From Vibrio orientalis CIP 102891 = ATCC 33934 (GTDB taxonomy: Bacteria; Pseudomonadota; Gammaproteobacteria; Enterobacterales; Vibrionaceae), in assembly GCF_000176235.1 (NCBI RefSeq), contig NZ_ACZV01000001.1:1-64000 (forward strand): a stretch of DNA of 64,000 nucleotides, given 5' to 3'. A model generated the notes under the pieces. That model searched no databases. It was not told where the DNA came from and saw only the letters and a list, made by a program, of their open reading frames with translations. Positions 1 through 10,785 of this stretch are shown here, piece after piece. Made by a program: the position numbers and the translations under genes. Every line of letters begins with the position of its first letter. Position 1 is the first letter of the stretch.

Positions 1-597
<597 letters not shown>

Positions 598-968
598 AAG
601 ATTTTGTTCGGCTCAATGAATACTGACTTCAAAACTACTAATGTAATTTTAAAGCTATTATCGTTCCAACAGAACGATAATGAATTGACTGTGCCAAGTC
701 CGAAGACTCGTTTGGTCACTTCGTTTCATTGAAACCTAATTTGATACCGAGGTATCTAATTGGATTATCATCAACGAGTGCCCACACAGATTGATAGGTC
801 TATATTTTTAAAGAGCTTTTTCTAACTTCCGTTGCGCTCAGCGCCGCGTCGTTAGGGGTGCGTATCTTACGCTTCCCATTTTGAGAGTCAAGCATTTTTT
901 CAAACTTTCTTTTCTCTCTTTCCAACTCGGTGTGTGATGTTTGTCTCACTCCGTGTCGGTGAGGCGGC
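598..968 (-). promoter_or_regulatory. rRNA operon leader with boxA (left copy)
   Basis: This is the transcribed leader between P1 and 16S. Positions 598-799 are identical to the leader of the right-hand operon, then the two copies diverge near 800. A boxA-like antitermination sequence (complement of TTAAAGAGC) lies at about 808-817. The segment at about 765-799 is complementary to what follows the 16S 3' end in the complete operon, so it should form half of the RNase III processing stem. No credible protein gene lies here. Confidence 0.8.
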
Positions 969-996
969 ATTATAGGGAGGTCTGACAGGATGACAA
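969..996 (-). promoter_or_regulatory. rRNA P1 promoter (left operon)
   Basis: On the minus strand a -35 hexamer TTGTCA (991-996) and a -10 TATAAT (969-974) are separated by exactly 16 bases, with CTCCC just before the -10, the layout typical of rrn P1 promoters. The AT-rich stretch at about 997-1065 upstream is a likely UP element/Fis region. It is non-coding, although a short open frame crosses it. Confidence 0.9.
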
Positions 997-1187
997 GTGT
1001 TTTTTCGAAATTAATTTCTGTTTGCTCAAAAAGAAATCAAATCATTAAAAATAGAATAAAATTTCAACATTTGAGTCATGTCACATCAATATATTGGAAA
1101 AACAACAACCATATACGTAAGATCCCTGTGTCTATTTTGTTAACAGTAGACCTAATTTTTCTTCAAACCTAAAAGTTGTATTCTAAT

Positions 1188-1637
1188 ATGAGTTCAAACA
1201 AATCGACCTTAATGATTGTCGCCTTAGCTGTATTAGGTGGAATCATCTTTTCGCAGGTTGCTGTGTCGCCTGCATTAAGCTTTGTTCTGGGTGTTTTTGC
1301 TTCCGCTTTTATTCTTAAACTTTCGAACACCACTATTGAGCAGGAACAACCTAACGATCCATCCACTAAAACATTGTATGTAGGTAATCTTCCATACAAA
1401 GCAAACGAGTCACACGTAAAAGAGTTGTTTGCTAAACATGGTGAAGTCTTTGCAGTGCGCTTAATGAAAGATAAACGCACAGGTAAACGAAGAGGCTTTG
1501 GATTTGTGGTGATGGCAGCAACTGATGCTCAAACCGCTATCGATGCTTTAAATGAAAAAGACTACATGCAACGCACTTTAAAGGTACGTATCGCCAACGA
1601 TCCTAAATCGCAATCGGAAAATGTTGAACTGGACTAA
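1188..1637 (+). CDS. Membrane-anchored RRM-domain RNA-binding protein
   Basis: A 149-residue protein. The N-terminal third has two hydrophobic segments (about residues 7-25 and 29-42). The C-terminal part is a single RNA recognition motif with RNP2 (LYVGNL) and RNP1 (KRRGFGFVV). RRM proteins of this kind are known in vibrios and related bacteria, where they bind RNA and are often cold-linked; the target is unknown. I chose the ATG at 1188 rather than the TTG at 1176, since neither has a strong ribosome site and ATG is the commoner start. The 3' end overlaps the convergent murI by 35 bases. The gene starts about 190 bases behind the left rRNA promoter and points away from it. Confidence 0.85.
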   Translation: MSSNKSTLMIVALAVLGGIIFSQVAVSPALSFVLGVFASAFILKLSNTTIEQEQPNDPSTKTLYVGNLPYKANESHVKELFAKHGEVFAVRLMKDKRTGKRRGFGFVVMAATDAQTAIDALNEKDYMQRTLKVRIANDPKSQSENVELD

Positions 1638-2406
1638 AGCCGAGCTGGTGTAATGCCTTATTTAACGCTCCCTCTTCCCAAGGGGGAGCTGTTGAGAAAA
1701 TCTCTCGCTTTCCACGCGTTTCTTTCTTGCCCGTCGTCTCAAGTAAGTCTTCAACTCTTCTTGCGATCGCTTCCCCAGAGTCAACCAACAAAACACGATC
1801 TGTCAGTACCGCTTGAATCTCTTGCTTAATTAATGGGAAATGAGTGCAGCCCAGTACTGCGACATCTACTTTATTTTCGATTGCTGCGAGTATTTGTTTT
1901 AACTCGGCTAAGTCAACCGCCTTTCCTCTCAACTTCTCTTCCGCAATATCTACTAAGCGAGTCGAACCTAATAGCTCGACAGGCTTGCTTTGTGAGAAGT
2001 CTCGAATCAGGTCATGGGTATACGGGCGTGTTACTGTCGCAGGGGTCGCGATCAACCCCACCGCTTTATTGGCTAAGTTTGATGCAGGCTTGATAGCTGG
2101 AACCACGCCAACGACAGGAATAGTCAGTTTTGCACGTAGTGTAGGAAGAACGATAGTGCTTGCCGTATTACAGGCGATGACGACTAAATCGATATGATGC
2201 TTTGCAACTAATGAAGTAACTAATCTATCCACTCGGTCGATCAAAGTATCATGGTCCAACTCACCATACGGGTAGGCTTCATTGTCAAAGATATAGAGAT
2301 ACTCAAGTTGAGGCAGCTTACTTTGAATTTCTTGATAAACAGATAGACCGCCTACCCCAGAATCAAAGATTAAGATTTTTGCTTGTTGCTTGGACACTTG
2401 AGTCAC
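1603..2406 (-). CDS. murI: Glutamate racemase
   Basis: Cytoplasmic enzyme converting L- to D-glutamate for peptidoglycan. At 267 residues it has the usual length. The N-terminal [11 protein letters not shown] motif and the two catalytic cysteines, in VIACNTAST and LGCTHFPL, are present. The tail is somewhat longer than average, and its DNA contains an imperfect inverted repeat (1667-1689). The end overlaps the convergent RRM gene. In Enterobacteria murI also lies between btuB and an rRNA operon, so the location is conserved. Confidence 0.97.
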   Translation of the reverse strand: MTQVSKQQAKILIFDSGVGGLSVYQEIQSKLPQLEYLYIFDNEAYPYGELDHDTLIDRVDRLVTSLVAKHHIDLVVIACNTASTIVLPTLRAKLTIPVVGVVPAIKPASNLANKAVGLIATPATVTRPYTHDLIRDFSQSKPVELLGSTRLVDIAEEKLRGKAVDLAELKQILAAIENKVDVAVLGCTHFPLIKQEIQAVLTDRVLLVDSGEAIARRVEDLLETTGKKETRGKREIFSTAPPWEEGALNKALHQLGFSPVQHFPIAI

Positions 2407-2434
2407 TCATTTACTTTCGACCATGCAATGATAC

Positions 2435-3115
2435 TCACTGCTCGATATTTGGCAATCTCTTCGCTTGATAGCGTTGATGACTGAACCGTTCGCCGTGCTC
2501 TACGTCGATTAATTCAAGTTCAAGGCGACCAGTGTAGCTACGGGTCTGGGTGACTAAGGTATGAAACTCACCATCTTCTCCGCATGGGTCAACGCCTGCG
2601 GGTAGACTATCGATGAAGGTTTTGGCGTACCATTTACCGCAATAACTTGAGTCCAACTGCGTGCCATCAGTTGTGACCACCAGCGTTGTGATGCCTCGTT
2701 CAATAATCTCTTCAGCAAGTTCGCGGCTGTTTGCTCCTAGTAGCGGAAAAACACACTCCCACCCTGCAGGTTCAATGTAGCTACGGCGGTATGCCTCGAT
2801 ACCATTACAAAACATATCGCCAAACGCGACTGCATCAATATTGAGGTTAGAAGCCTTTAGCGCGTTGATGATGGTTGATTGATACACCTCGTTGGAAGGA
2901 AACACTGCAGGCAGTTCGATTTTAATCAGAGGAAGACCCAACAACTCAGCTTGCATATCGACCACCGATATCGGCGTCGCTTGAAAAGGCACTTCGTCTT
3001 CAACATAGGTGGTATAAAGCCCTACCACTTGGTATTGATCGCTGTCCATCAATCTTTCGAGAGTGAGAGTCGAATCCTTGCCGCTCGACCAGCTAATGAT
3101 GACGTTCTTTTTCAT
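2435..3115 (-). CDS. Dph6-like ATP pyrophosphatase (PP-loop family)
   Basis: A 226-residue protein opening with the PP-loop SWSSGKDS (about residues 8-15), the ATP-binding signature of the adenine nucleotide alpha-hydrolase/N-type ATP pyrophosphatase superfamily. The closest named relatives are diphthine-ammonia ligases (Dph6/MJ0570 family). Bacteria lack diphthamide, so the substrate here is unknown; an ATP-dependent amidation is plausible. It lies between btuB and murI on the same strand, with a hairpin terminator between it and btuB and 28 bases to murI. Family call is firm, reaction is not. Confidence 0.85.
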   Translation of the reverse strand: MKKNVIISWSSGKDSTLTLERLMDSDQYQVVGLYTTYVEDEVPFQATPISVVDMQAELLGLPLIKIELPAVFPSNEVYQSTIINALKASNLNIDAVAFGDMFCNGIEAYRRSYIEPAGWECVFPLLGANSRELAEEIIERGITTLVVTTDGTQLDSSYCGKWYAKTFIDSLPAGVDPCGEDGEFHTLVTQTRSYTGRLELELIDVEHGERFSHQRYQAKRLPNIEQ

Positions 3116-3133
3116 ACTGTTTTTCTATTGATA

Positions 3134-3158
3134 AGAAAAAACCGCCCGGAGGCGGTTT
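3134..3158 (-). terminator. Rho-independent terminator after btuB
   Basis: On the minus strand AAACCGCC-TCC-GGGCGGTTT is followed by a run of T. It lies between the btuB stop and the start of the Dph6-like gene, so read-through into the latter is probably partial. Confidence 0.8.
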
Positions 3159-3164
3159 GATACT

Positions 3165-5027
3165 TTAAAATGCGTATGTAGCATTCAGGTAATATGAACG
3201 CCCCATCGTGTTATAAGTTTCTTGTGTTGTGTACTCTTCATCGAACGCATTATGGATTCGACCTCGAACAGTCAACTGTTCACTGAATGCGTAGCTCGCT
3301 GCAAAATCAACTAACGTGAAAGCTTCTAACTCATTGGTATTGTCAGCATCTTCATAACTCTTACCACGGTAAACCGCTGTCGCATCTAGCTGCCATGCAT
3401 TTAACTGATACCCTAAGTTCCAACGCGCTACATGCTTAGAACGACGAATTAGCTGTTTACCCGTTGATGAATCTGTCGCATCAACATAATCATAGCCAAA
3501 CGTATTTGAGACATTATCTAGGTAGAAGGTAATTGATGATTCAATACCTTTCATTTCTGCTTTATTCACGTTCGAAGGAATCCAATCGCCTGCTGTGTTA
3601 TTTGGATCCACTGGAGCCCAAGCAATCAACTGATCAATTTCAGATTTATAGCCCGTTACTTGCCATTCAACGGAGTCATGATAACCATGGAAGCCGAGTT
3701 CATAGCCAAAGCTTTCTTCAGGTTGAAGATTTGGGTTACCCGCATCAGGATAATAAAGATCATTAAATGTTGGTGCTTTAAAGCCAGTACCAACATTAGC
3801 CGCAGCTTTTATCTCGTCAGATAACTTATAAGATGCACCTAGTTGCCATGTATTGCTGCGGCCATAACTTTCGTTGTCATCGGTGCGCACACTCGCTTCC
3901 GTAGCAAACTGTTCTACCACATAGTTTGCAGTTACGAAGAGAGCTTTATTGTCACGAGACTCTTGGATGTAGGTTCCCTCTGTTGTAGAAACCTTCTCTT
4001 CATTCCACTCTAAGCCGCCAGCAAACGTGAAATCATTAGTTAGTTTGTAGCTATGCAGCCAAGTCGCAACGTTTCTTTCACTTTCAAAACGAGAGTCATC
4101 TTCCAAGTCGTTACTATCACGGCCTTTGTCAGCATTCACTGCTAGCGTAAGTTCAGAAAAATAACTTCCATTTAGATATTTAGCCTTACCAGCAAAGTTA
4201 TAAAGTGTGCTTTCTGATTCCGCATTAGGCTGAATCACATTGGTGAACGAGCCAAAATCAAAGTTCGTCTTGTCGTATTCAGAGTTACCTTTGTGGTAAT
4301 AACCTTGAAGGCTAACTTGAAGAGCATCATTCACTTGATGCCCAATCTCAGCCACAACACTCGCTTTATCATACCCATCTTTATCATCTTCAAAAGGTGT
4401 TGTATCTGTCGAGGTGCGCGCTGATACGGCTCCGCTATCACCATTAACAGAGACGCTTACTTTACCCCAAGTGTTTTCGTTGAGATCACTAGCTGCATTA
4501 ATACCCGCTTCGTAGTAGCCATGGCTTCCCATACCACCAGTTACTTCGGCAATGCTTTCACCTTGGTAGTTGGTCACGATGTTGATCACACCAGAGATAG
4601 CATCAGAACCGTAAAGTGCAGCTCTCGCACCGCGAATAAACTCTATACGTTCAACACCCGTTAGTGGAATCTGGCTAAAGTTCGCTTCACCTGCAGTAGA
4701 GCTACCAATACGAACACCGTTAATCAGTACAAGTAAGTGGCGAGAAGAGCTACCACGAACATAGACGCTTGAATACTGTCCAAAGCCAACACTGTTAACT
4801 TGCACACCTGGTAATGAGCGCAACGCTTCCGGTAGTGATTTTACCTGAGAAAGTTCAAGCTCTTCTTTGGTAACAATAGTAATCGGAGAGATAACATCTT
4901 TGATACTTTGCTCAAAACGGTTCGCTGTGACTACCATAGTCTCATCGGCAGAAACTTCTTGAGCATAAGAATAAGAGGTGTGTGAAAGTAGCGATGCCAC
5001 TGTCATCGCTAAAATAGATCGGTTCAT
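3165..5027 (-). CDS. btuB: TonB-dependent vitamin B12 outer-membrane receptor
   Basis: Transports cobalamin across the outer membrane, energised by TonB. The 620-residue protein has a signal peptide ending near residue 22, a TonB box (ETMVVTA, about 29-35), a plug domain with VYVRGSSSRHLLVLINGVRIG and a 22-strand barrel ending in the typical aromatic C-terminal residue (YAF). Length agrees with BtuB (about 614). A cobalamin riboswitch in the leader supports the substrate. It is monocistronic or weakly linked to the downstream Dph6-like gene. Confidence 0.96.
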   Translation of the reverse strand: MNRSILAMTVASLLSHTSYSYAQEVSADETMVVTANRFEQSIKDVISPITIVTKEELELSQVKSLPEALRSLPGVQVNSVGFGQYSSVYVRGSSSRHLLVLINGVRIGSSTAGEANFSQIPLTGVERIEFIRGARAALYGSDAISGVINIVTNYQGESIAEVTGGMGSHGYYEAGINAASDLNENTWGKVSVSVNGDSGAVSARTSTDTTPFEDDKDGYDKASVVAEIGHQVNDALQVSLQGYYHKGNSEYDKTNFDFGSFTNVIQPNAESESTLYNFAGKAKYLNGSYFSELTLAVNADKGRDSNDLEDDSRFESERNVATWLHSYKLTNDFTFAGGLEWNEEKVSTTEGTYIQESRDNKALFVTANYVVEQFATEASVRTDDNESYGRSNTWQLGASYKLSDEIKAAANVGTGFKAPTFNDLYYPDAGNPNLQPEESFGYELGFHGYHDSVEWQVTGYKSEIDQLIAWAPVDPNNTAGDWIPSNVNKAEMKGIESSITFYLDNVSNTFGYDYVDATDSSTGKQLIRRSKHVARWNLGYQLNAWQLDATAVYRGKSYEDADNTNELEAFTLVDFAASYAFSEQLTVRGRIHNAFDEEYTTQETYNTMGRSYYLNATYAF

Positions 5028-5087
5028 TTTTATAATCCTAAATCGCGTAAGTCCTACTGAGCGTGGAGCGTCTTGCTTCCAGTGTGT

Positions 5088-5275
5088 TTACTCAGTTGCT
5101 GGCAGGTCTTCGGACTTAAGAGCTCGGATTTACCACCTAATCACTCGACTTCCCACACAACTCTATGTGCAGTGTCCTATTGAGCTTTCGTTCTCTTTTA
5201 CCGCTGCGCGTCAGTTCTGGAATTACACCAGATTCCCTTTTCAGCCATCTATACATCTAAATGGCACCAGCTTGG
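5088..5275 (-). promoter_or_regulatory. Cobalamin riboswitch controlling btuB
   Basis: Read on the minus strand, the leader contains the family hallmarks in order: GGTGCC near the 5' end (about 5263), GAAAAGGGAA followed by GGTG and AATTCC (about 5217-5243), a GCAGCGGTAA element, and a closing B12-box GAAGACCTGCC (about 5101-5112). It ends about 60 bases before the btuB start. By family knowledge adenosylcobalamin binding lowers btuB expression. Confidence 0.93.
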
Positions 5276-5485
5276 CGACGATGTTATTAAGCTATTAGTT
5301 GTTTGTCTAGCCAATATTGTCGATTTATATCATTTAGACACATTTCATAGCGCTCACAACTGCCTCTTTACACACTATCTTTAACACATAACCGGACAAG
5401 ACTGGACATAGCGCTGAGATTGAATAAAATCTGCGCTCTTAAACTAAATACACCTTCCACAGGTACCAAACCAAAGGTAATAATC

Positions 5486-6595
5486 ATGGCGACTCTTGAT
5501 GTAAACCCGCAAACCTACCAAGAACAATTGGCTGATAAAGTCGATCGTCTTAATGAAATGTTCGCATCTTACAATGTACCTGAGTTGGAAGTATTTGAAT
5601 CTCCTGAGCAGCACTACCGTATGCGAGCGGAGTTTCGCGTTTGGCATGAAGGTGAAGACCTTTACTACATCATGTTTAACCAAGAGACGCGCGAAAAATA
5701 CCGTGTCGACCAGTTCCCAGCCGCAAGCCGCCTAATCAACGATTTAATGCCACTGCTGGTTGATGCAATGAAAGACAATGATTCACTGCGTCGCAAACTG
5801 TTCCAAGTTGATTTCCTTTCGACGCTAAGTGGCGAGATTTTAGTATCACTGCTTTACCACCGTCAGCTTGATGATGAATGGACACAAAATGCCAAAGCGC
5901 TTAAGCAACGCCTAAATGATGAAGGCTTTAACCTCAATATTATTGGCCGTGCACGTAAGATGAAGATTGTCCTAGATCGTGACTACGTAATTGAGAAGCT
6001 GGATGTAAATGGCAAACCATACATTTACCAACAAGTAGAAAATAGCTTTACTCAGCCAAATGGTAAAGTTGCTGAAAAGATGCTTGAGTGGGCGGTGGAT
6101 TGCACCCAAGAGAGTACTGGCGATCTGTTAGAGCTTTACTGTGGTAACGGTAACTTCTCACTCGCTTTGGCACAAAACTTTGACCGTGTATTAGCGACGG
6201 AACTTGCTAAGCCATCTGTAGTATCAGCGCAATACAATATTGCGGCGAATAAAATTGATAACGTACAGATCCTGCGCCTGTCTGCTGAAGAGTTTACTGA
6301 AGCAATTGAAGGTAAGCGTGAGTTCCGCCGACTAAAAGATGCCGGAGTTGATCTACACAGCTACAACTGCAACACCATCTTCGTTGATCCACCACGTTCA
6401 GGGATGGACATCGATACTTGTAAGATGGTTCAAGGTTACGAGCGCATCATGTACATCTCTTGTAACCCAGAAACGCTAAAAGAGAACCTAGATGTGCTGT
6501 GCGAAACGCATAATGTGACGCGATTTGCTCTATTTGACCAGTTCCCATATACCCACCATATGGAAGCGGGTGTACTGCTAGAGCGCAAAGCGTAA
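5486..6595 (+). CDS. trmA: tRNA (uracil-54-C5)-methyltransferase
   Basis: Makes 5-methyluridine (ribothymidine) at position 54 of tRNA using S-adenosylmethionine. The 369-residue length matches E. coli TrmA (366). The SAM-site motif [15 protein letters not shown], the VDPPRSGMD motif and the nucleophile cysteine in SCNPETL are all present. I chose the ATG at 5486 (MATLDVNPQ), preceded by AAAGG, over an upstream in-frame extension of 22 residues that is not typical of the family. It is divergent from btuB. Confidence 0.97.
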   Translation: MATLDVNPQTYQEQLADKVDRLNEMFASYNVPELEVFESPEQHYRMRAEFRVWHEGEDLYYIMFNQETREKYRVDQFPAASRLINDLMPLLVDAMKDNDSLRRKLFQVDFLSTLSGEILVSLLYHRQLDDEWTQNAKALKQRLNDEGFNLNIIGRARKMKIVLDRDYVIEKLDVNGKPYIYQQVENSFTQPNGKVAEKMLEWAVDCTQESTGDLLELYCGNGNFSLALAQNFDRVLATELAKPSVVSAQYNIAANKIDNVQILRLSAEEFTEAIEGKREFRRLKDAGVDLHSYNCNTIFVDPPRSGMDIDTCKMVQGYERIMYISCNPETLKENLDVLCETHNVTRFALFDQFPYTHHMEAGVLLERKA

Positions 6596-6622
6596 CTACT
6601 CAACACAAAAAACGTCAAAACA

Positions 6623-6652
6623 AAAAACGAGCCACTTGGCTCGTTTTTTTTA
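6623..6652. terminator. Bidirectional terminator between trmA and yijD
   Basis: Perfect stem ACGAGCC-ACTT-GGCTCGT flanked by an A-run on the left and a T-run on the right. It can serve trmA on the plus strand and yijD on the minus strand. Confidence 0.9.
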
Positions 6653-6671
6653 TCTCTGCGTTACTTAGAAA

Positions 6672-7058
6672 TTACGACTCTACTTTTTCAGAAGATGGAG
6701 TTAAGAAACCTAACTTCTTCGCCACCCACACGAGTAAACCTAGAGTGATAAAGATGGCTAACATATTTGAACCAGCGTCTGGGTGCTGCGCCTTGATAAA
6801 GGCAGAATGGCCAAAGGCACCGACAAAGAAACACGCTAGGCCAACGAGCGGAATATCTTCAGAGACTGGGTTGTTTAGGTATTCTTGATAAAGAGCTTGT
6901 ACTGAGAGAACAAGCGCAATCAGTGGAAAAATAGAGAAAGAAACTTCGCTCATTGTCAGCCAAGACAACATCGCATCACCACACATACCCGCAACCAGTG
7001 CCAGTACGAGTGTTTTTTTCTCAGAACCACGATTAACTTGGTTTATTTCATTCGACAT
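6672..7058 (-). CDS. yijD: YijD family inner-membrane protein (DUF1422)
   Basis: A 128-residue protein with about four hydrophobic segments, matching the enterobacterial YijD family of unknown function. Its start codon shares one base with the fabR stop (TAATG), so the two are translationally coupled, as in E. coli where yijD also follows fabR. The pairing suggests an envelope or lipid-related job, but nothing in the sequence proves it. Confidence 0.88.
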   Translation of the reverse strand: MSNEINQVNRGSEKKTLVLALVAGMCGDAMLSWLTMSEVSFSIFPLIALVLSVQALYQEYLNNPVSEDIPLVGLACFFVGAFGHSAFIKAQHPDAGSNMLAIFITLGLLVWVAKKLGFLTPSSEKVES

Positions 7059-7690
7059 TAATCTATCCCACCTTTTAATCGGTTACGTTCACGTTCTTTG
7101 CGATACCAGAAAGCCCCTTTGGCTATCATTCGCAATTGCATTATTAGACGCTCGGCGAGTTCATCTCGCTCATGTCCACCAAGATCCAACGCTTCTGCGC
7201 CAGAACTGAAAACTAAAGTGACTGACGCTTCCGCTTGGGTAAACGCTTCATCACGAGCCATACCTGTACTGATCAGGTATTCGGTCATCTCGGCTACAAA
7301 GTGCTGCATTTCTCTTGCAACCGCGGTTCGAAACTCAAATGAAGTACCAGAGCGTTCACGTAATAATAGTCGGAATACGTTGGGGCTACTTTCAATAAAC
7401 TCCATAAAAGTTTCGACTGAAGTACGAATCACACTGCCTTCTTTGACAATGCGCTGACGAGCTTGGCGCATCAATTGACGCAGCAGCAAACCACCTTCAT
7501 CAACCATGGTTAGACCTAACTCATCCATATCTTTGAAGTGGCGATAAAATGAGGTAGGAGCAATGCCAGCTTCACGCGCAACTTCACGTAAACTTAAGTT
7601 TGAAAAACTTCTATCGGCACTGAGTTGACTGAACGCAGCATCAATCAAAGAACGACGTGTTTTCTCTTTCTGCTGTGCTCGGATTCCCAT
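7058..7690 (-). CDS. fabR: TetR-family repressor of unsaturated fatty acid genes
   Basis: DNA-binding repressor that sets the balance of unsaturated to saturated fatty acids by controlling fabA/fabB. The N-terminal helix-turn-helix ([20 protein letters not shown]) is essentially that of E. coli FabR, and the effector domain is of the expected length (210 residues). I chose the start MGIRAQQ at 7690, which matches family starts, over the upstream frame extension of three residues. It is divergent from sthA and coupled to yijD, as in Enterobacteria. Confidence 0.95.
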   Translation of the reverse strand: MGIRAQQKEKTRRSLIDAAFSQLSADRSFSNLSLREVAREAGIAPTSFYRHFKDMDELGLTMVDEGGLLLRQLMRQARQRIVKEGSVIRTSVETFMEFIESSPNVFRLLLRERSGTSFEFRTAVAREMQHFVAEMTEYLISTGMARDEAFTQAEASVTLVFSSGAEALDLGGHERDELAERLIMQLRMIAKGAFWYRKERERNRLKGGID

Positions 7691-7984
7691 CGATTTCATA
7701 TTCTTTTTCTACTTCGTACTTCGATGGTCATTAATATACAACGATTGACTTAAGGAGATAACCCAAAATCTCTCGCTTTGACGATCGAGAGGCAATTAAA
7801 CCGAGTTCCGTTGATTTTTCAATCTTTTCACTCTTAATTAGAGACATACGACATACCCTTTAATCTATTTGCTTGATTCTACGTGATCCCACCGACTCTC
7901 TAGTGTGCTTTTGGTGTACGCCTTAACGGAATCAGTTAAAATCTCGCTACAGCAATGTTAAGACAATATAACAAGGAAGAAGCT

Positions 7985-9385
7985 ATGGTGGAGAGTAACC
8001 ACTTTGATGTAATCGTTATTGGTAGTGGCCCAGGTGGTGAAGGGGCAGCGATGGGATTAACCAAAGCAGGACTAAATGTCGCCATTGTCGAAAAGGAAAG
8101 CAGTGTCGGGGGTGGTTGTACTCACTGGGGCACTATCCCTTCAAAGGCACTTCGCCACGCGGTTAGCCGTATTATCGAATTCAATAACAACCCTCTGTTC
8201 TGTCATAACAATACCAGCCTACATTCCACATTCTCGAACATCCTTGGTCATGCAAAGTCGGTTATCGATAAACAAACGCGTCTACGCCAAGGCTTTTATG
8301 ATCGTAATCAGTGCTCACTGATTTTTGGTACGGCGCGCTTTATCGATAAGTACACCATTGCCGTGATGCAAAGCGATGGTACTGAAGAGACTTATAGTGC
8401 AGACCGTTTTGTCATCGCTACTGGCTCGCGCCCATATCAACCTGAAGGTGTTGATTTCACCCATGAGCGCATCTATGACAGCGACTCAATCTTAAACCTT
8501 AAACACGACCCTAGACATATCATCATCTATGGTGCTGGGGTGATCGGTTGTGAATACGCTTCAATCTTCCGTGGTTTAGGGGTGAAAACCGACCTGATCA
8601 ACACTCGTGACCGTCTACTGGCGTTCTTAGATAACGAGGTGTCAGATGCGCTTTCCTATCACTTCTGGAACAGTGGTGTGGTGATTCGCAATGATGAAAC
8701 GTTTGAGAAGATTGAAGGCACTGAAGATGGCGTGATTGTTCACCTAGAGTCTGGCAAGAAAATGCGCGCCGACTGTATTCTTTACGCCAATGGACGTACT
8801 GGTAACACAGATAAATTAAACCTAGCAGCTGTCGGTCTAGAAGCAGACTCACGTGGCCAGTTAAAAGTCGATGGCAACTATCAAACTGAAGTGGACCATG
8901 TCTACGCAGTGGGCGATGTGATTGGCTACCCTAGCCTAGCCAGTGCCGCGTATGACCAAGGACGATTTGTTGCTCAGGCAATTAACAAAGGCCAAGCTGA
9001 AGGTCACCTGATTGACGACATCCCGACCGGAATTTATACGATTCCAGAAATCAGCTCAGTGGGTAAAACTGAACAAGAACTTACCGCAGCTAAAGTGCCT
9101 TATGAAGTCGGCCGTTCTTCGTTCAAGCACCTTGCTCGCGCCCAGATTGCAGGTAAAGATATTGGCAGCTTGAAGATTTTATTCCACCGCGAAACCAAAG
9201 AGATTCTCGGTATTCACTGTTTCGGTGAACGCGCGGCAGAAATCATTCATATCGGTCAAGCAATCATGGAGCAAAAAGGCGAAGCGAATACCATTGAGTA
9301 CTTCGTTAACACCACCTTCAACTACCCGACCATGGCGGAAGCCTACCGCGTTGCGGCATTGAATGGTTTGAATCGCCTGTTCTAA
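7985..9385 (+). CDS. sthA: Soluble pyridine nucleotide transhydrogenase
   Basis: FAD enzyme that passes reducing equivalents between NADPH and NAD+. Starting at MVESNHFD (ATG 7985, preceded by AAGGAAGAA) it is 466 residues, the length of E. coli SthA. The N-terminal FAD motif (GSGPGGEGA), the second dinucleotide motif ([13 protein letters not shown]) and the C-terminal dimerisation domain are present. The redox-disulfide position of related flavoproteins is replaced by GGCTHWGT, which is typical of SthA. The 294-base gap to fabR should hold both divergent promoters. Confidence 0.97.
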   Translation: MVESNHFDVIVIGSGPGGEGAAMGLTKAGLNVAIVEKESSVGGGCTHWGTIPSKALRHAVSRIIEFNNNPLFCHNNTSLHSTFSNILGHAKSVIDKQTRLRQGFYDRNQCSLIFGTARFIDKYTIAVMQSDGTEETYSADRFVIATGSRPYQPEGVDFTHERIYDSDSILNLKHDPRHIIIYGAGVIGCEYASIFRGLGVKTDLINTRDRLLAFLDNEVSDALSYHFWNSGVVIRNDETFEKIEGTEDGVIVHLESGKKMRADCILYANGRTGNTDKLNLAAVGLEADSRGQLKVDGNYQTEVDHVYAVGDVIGYPSLASAAYDQGRFVAQAINKGQAEGHLIDDIPTGIYTIPEISSVGKTEQELTAAKVPYEVGRSSFKHLARAQIAGKDIGSLKILFHRETKEILGIHCFGERAAEIIHIGQAIMEQKGEANTIEYFVNTTFNYPTMAEAYRVAALNGLNRLF

Positions 9386-9400
9386 GCTTAATCTGCATAT

Positions 9401-9434
9401 AAAAAAGCCGCACTGTGCAAAGTGCGGCTTTTTT
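9401..9434. terminator. Terminator between sthA and the SMR gene
   Basis: Stem AAAAGCCGCACT-GTGCAA-AGTGCGGCTTTT with A and T tracts on either side, usable from both strands. Confidence 0.9.
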
Positions 9435-9449
9435 GTATTTTACGTTCAA

Positions 9450-9782
9450 TCAGTGACTATGGCCTTGAGAGAGGTTAATCAATACCACCCCGCCTGCAAT
9501 CATTAACATGCCAATCCATACCGTGGTATCAAGATGTTGGCGATAAACAAAAGTCGAAATCAAACTGACCGTCACAATCGCCAGTCCAGCCCATAATGAG
9601 TGCACAATACCCACTGGTAAATCTTTCATCGCTTGACCTAAAAACAGAAACGCCGCCAAATGACCTGCTATCACCAATGCAGCAGGCACTGGTTTCGATA
9701 GACTAAAACCATCTGTTGCCTTTAACGCAACATGTGAAAGCGCTTCTGCCATCACGCCCATCAGTAAGAAAAGCCAACTCAT
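9450..9782 (-). CDS. Small multidrug resistance (SMR) family transporter
   Basis: A 110-residue protein with four transmembrane helices. The membrane-embedded glutamate typical of EmrE/SugE proteins is present in helix 1 (MAEALSHVALK, residue 13), as is the SLWAG motif in helix 3. Such dimers exchange protons for cationic drugs, polyamines or guanidinium; the substrate cannot be read from sequence. The unusual histidine-rich tail (QGHSH) is notable. It is monocistronic, between two terminators. Confidence 0.88.
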   Translation of the reverse strand: MSWLFLLMGVMAEALSHVALKATDGFSLSKPVPAALVIAGHLAAFLFLGQAMKDLPVGIVHSLWAGLAIVTVSLISTFVYRQHLDTTVWIGMLMIAGGVVLINLSQGHSH

Positions 9783-9833
9783 TATGCAACTTCCTATTAT
9801 TAAAATTGAACGGTAACGCTGTTTTCAAGGCAT

Positions 9834-9863
9834 AAAAAAGCCTACACTGATTAAGCGCAGGCT
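9834..9863 (-). terminator. Terminator after fghA
   Basis: On the minus strand AGCCTGCGCT-TAAT-CAGTGTAGGCT is followed by TTTTTTATG, 17 bases past the fghA stop. Confidence 0.75.
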
Positions 9864-9879
9864 CATCAATGAATTCGAG

Positions 9880-10719
9880 TTATTGATTTAAGTAAGCAGC
9901 ATGAAACTCTAGGTGCTCATCAATAAAACTAGAGATAAAGTAGTAGCTGTGGTCGTAACCAGGTTGAATACGAACTTCAACATCTGAGTCATGCTCTTTC
10001 GCCGCTGCTTGCAACATTTCTGGTTTTAGTTGCTCGACTAAGAAGTTATCGGCATCACCTTGATCAACCAAAATAGGCAGTTTTGCTTGTGCTTGTTTAA
10101 GCAGTTCACTTGCGTCGTACTGCTTCCACGTTTCAAAATCATTACCCAAGTAAGCGTTAAATGCTTTTTGCCCCCAAGGGCATTGCATTGGGTTGCTGAT
10201 CGGGCTAAATGCGGAAATTGAGCGGTAACCCTGAGCATTTTTAAGACCGATGGTTAACGCGCCATGACCACCCATGCTATGACCAGATATCGACTTAATG
10301 CGTGATACTGGGAAATTAGCTTCAATCAGTGCTGGCAACTCTTCTGTCACGTAGTCATACATATGGTAGTGACGTGACCAAGGTTCTTGTGTCGCATTAA
10401 GGTAGAAGCCAGCACCTTGGCCAAGATCGTAGCCTTCATCATCAGCGACATCTTCACCACGAGGACTAGTGTCTGGTGCAACAATGGCAATGCCCAACTC
10501 TGCAGCTCGGCGGAAGGCGCCTGCTTTTTGCATGAAGTTTTCATCGCTACAAGTTAAACCTGATAACCAATAAAGAACCGGTACTGGCTTGGTTTTCGAT
10601 GCGTTTGGCGGTAAGAAGATTGCAAAGCGCATATTGCAGTTCAACGTTACAGAGTCATGGGTGTATTGTTTGTGCCAACCACCAGCAACTTTGGCTTGGC
10701 TAATATTTTCGATAGTCAT
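9880..10719 (-). CDS. fghA: S-formylglutathione hydrolase
   Basis: Second step of glutathione-dependent formaldehyde detoxification: hydrolyses S-formylglutathione to formate and glutathione. An esterase D-type alpha/beta hydrolase with the nucleophile elbow [10 protein letters not shown] and a C-terminal catalytic histidine (PGYDHSYY). I chose the ATG at 10719 (MTIENISQ), which has GGAG eight to nine bases upstream, giving 279 residues, close to E. coli FrmB (277). It follows adhC on the same strand, so the pathway forms an operon. Confidence 0.95.
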   Translation of the reverse strand: MTIENISQAKVAGGWHKQYTHDSVTLNCNMRFAIFLPPNASKTKPVPVLYWLSGLTCSDENFMQKAGAFRRAAELGIAIVAPDTSPRGEDVADDEGYDLGQGAGFYLNATQEPWSRHYHMYDYVTEELPALIEANFPVSRIKSISGHSMGGHGALTIGLKNAQGYRSISAFSPISNPMQCPWGQKAFNAYLGNDFETWKQYDASELLKQAQAKLPILVDQGDADNFLVEQLKPEMLQAAAKEHDSDVEVRIQPGYDHSYYFISSFIDEHLEFHAAYLNQ

Positions 10720-10785
10720 TGAGTAGGCTCCATAAAGCTGACGGTTCAATTAAAAGGCATTCACTTTGGTAAAAGCGCGCAGGTA

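Noticed and set aside
990..1172. 60-residue open frame on the plus strand
   Set aside because: It overlaps the rRNA P1 promoter and UP region, has no ribosome site and no recognisable domain.
1667..1689. Inverted repeat that could be a terminator between the RRM gene and murI
   Set aside because: It lies inside the murI coding frame and has no T-run on either strand; it is more likely a coding coincidence or old repeat insertion.
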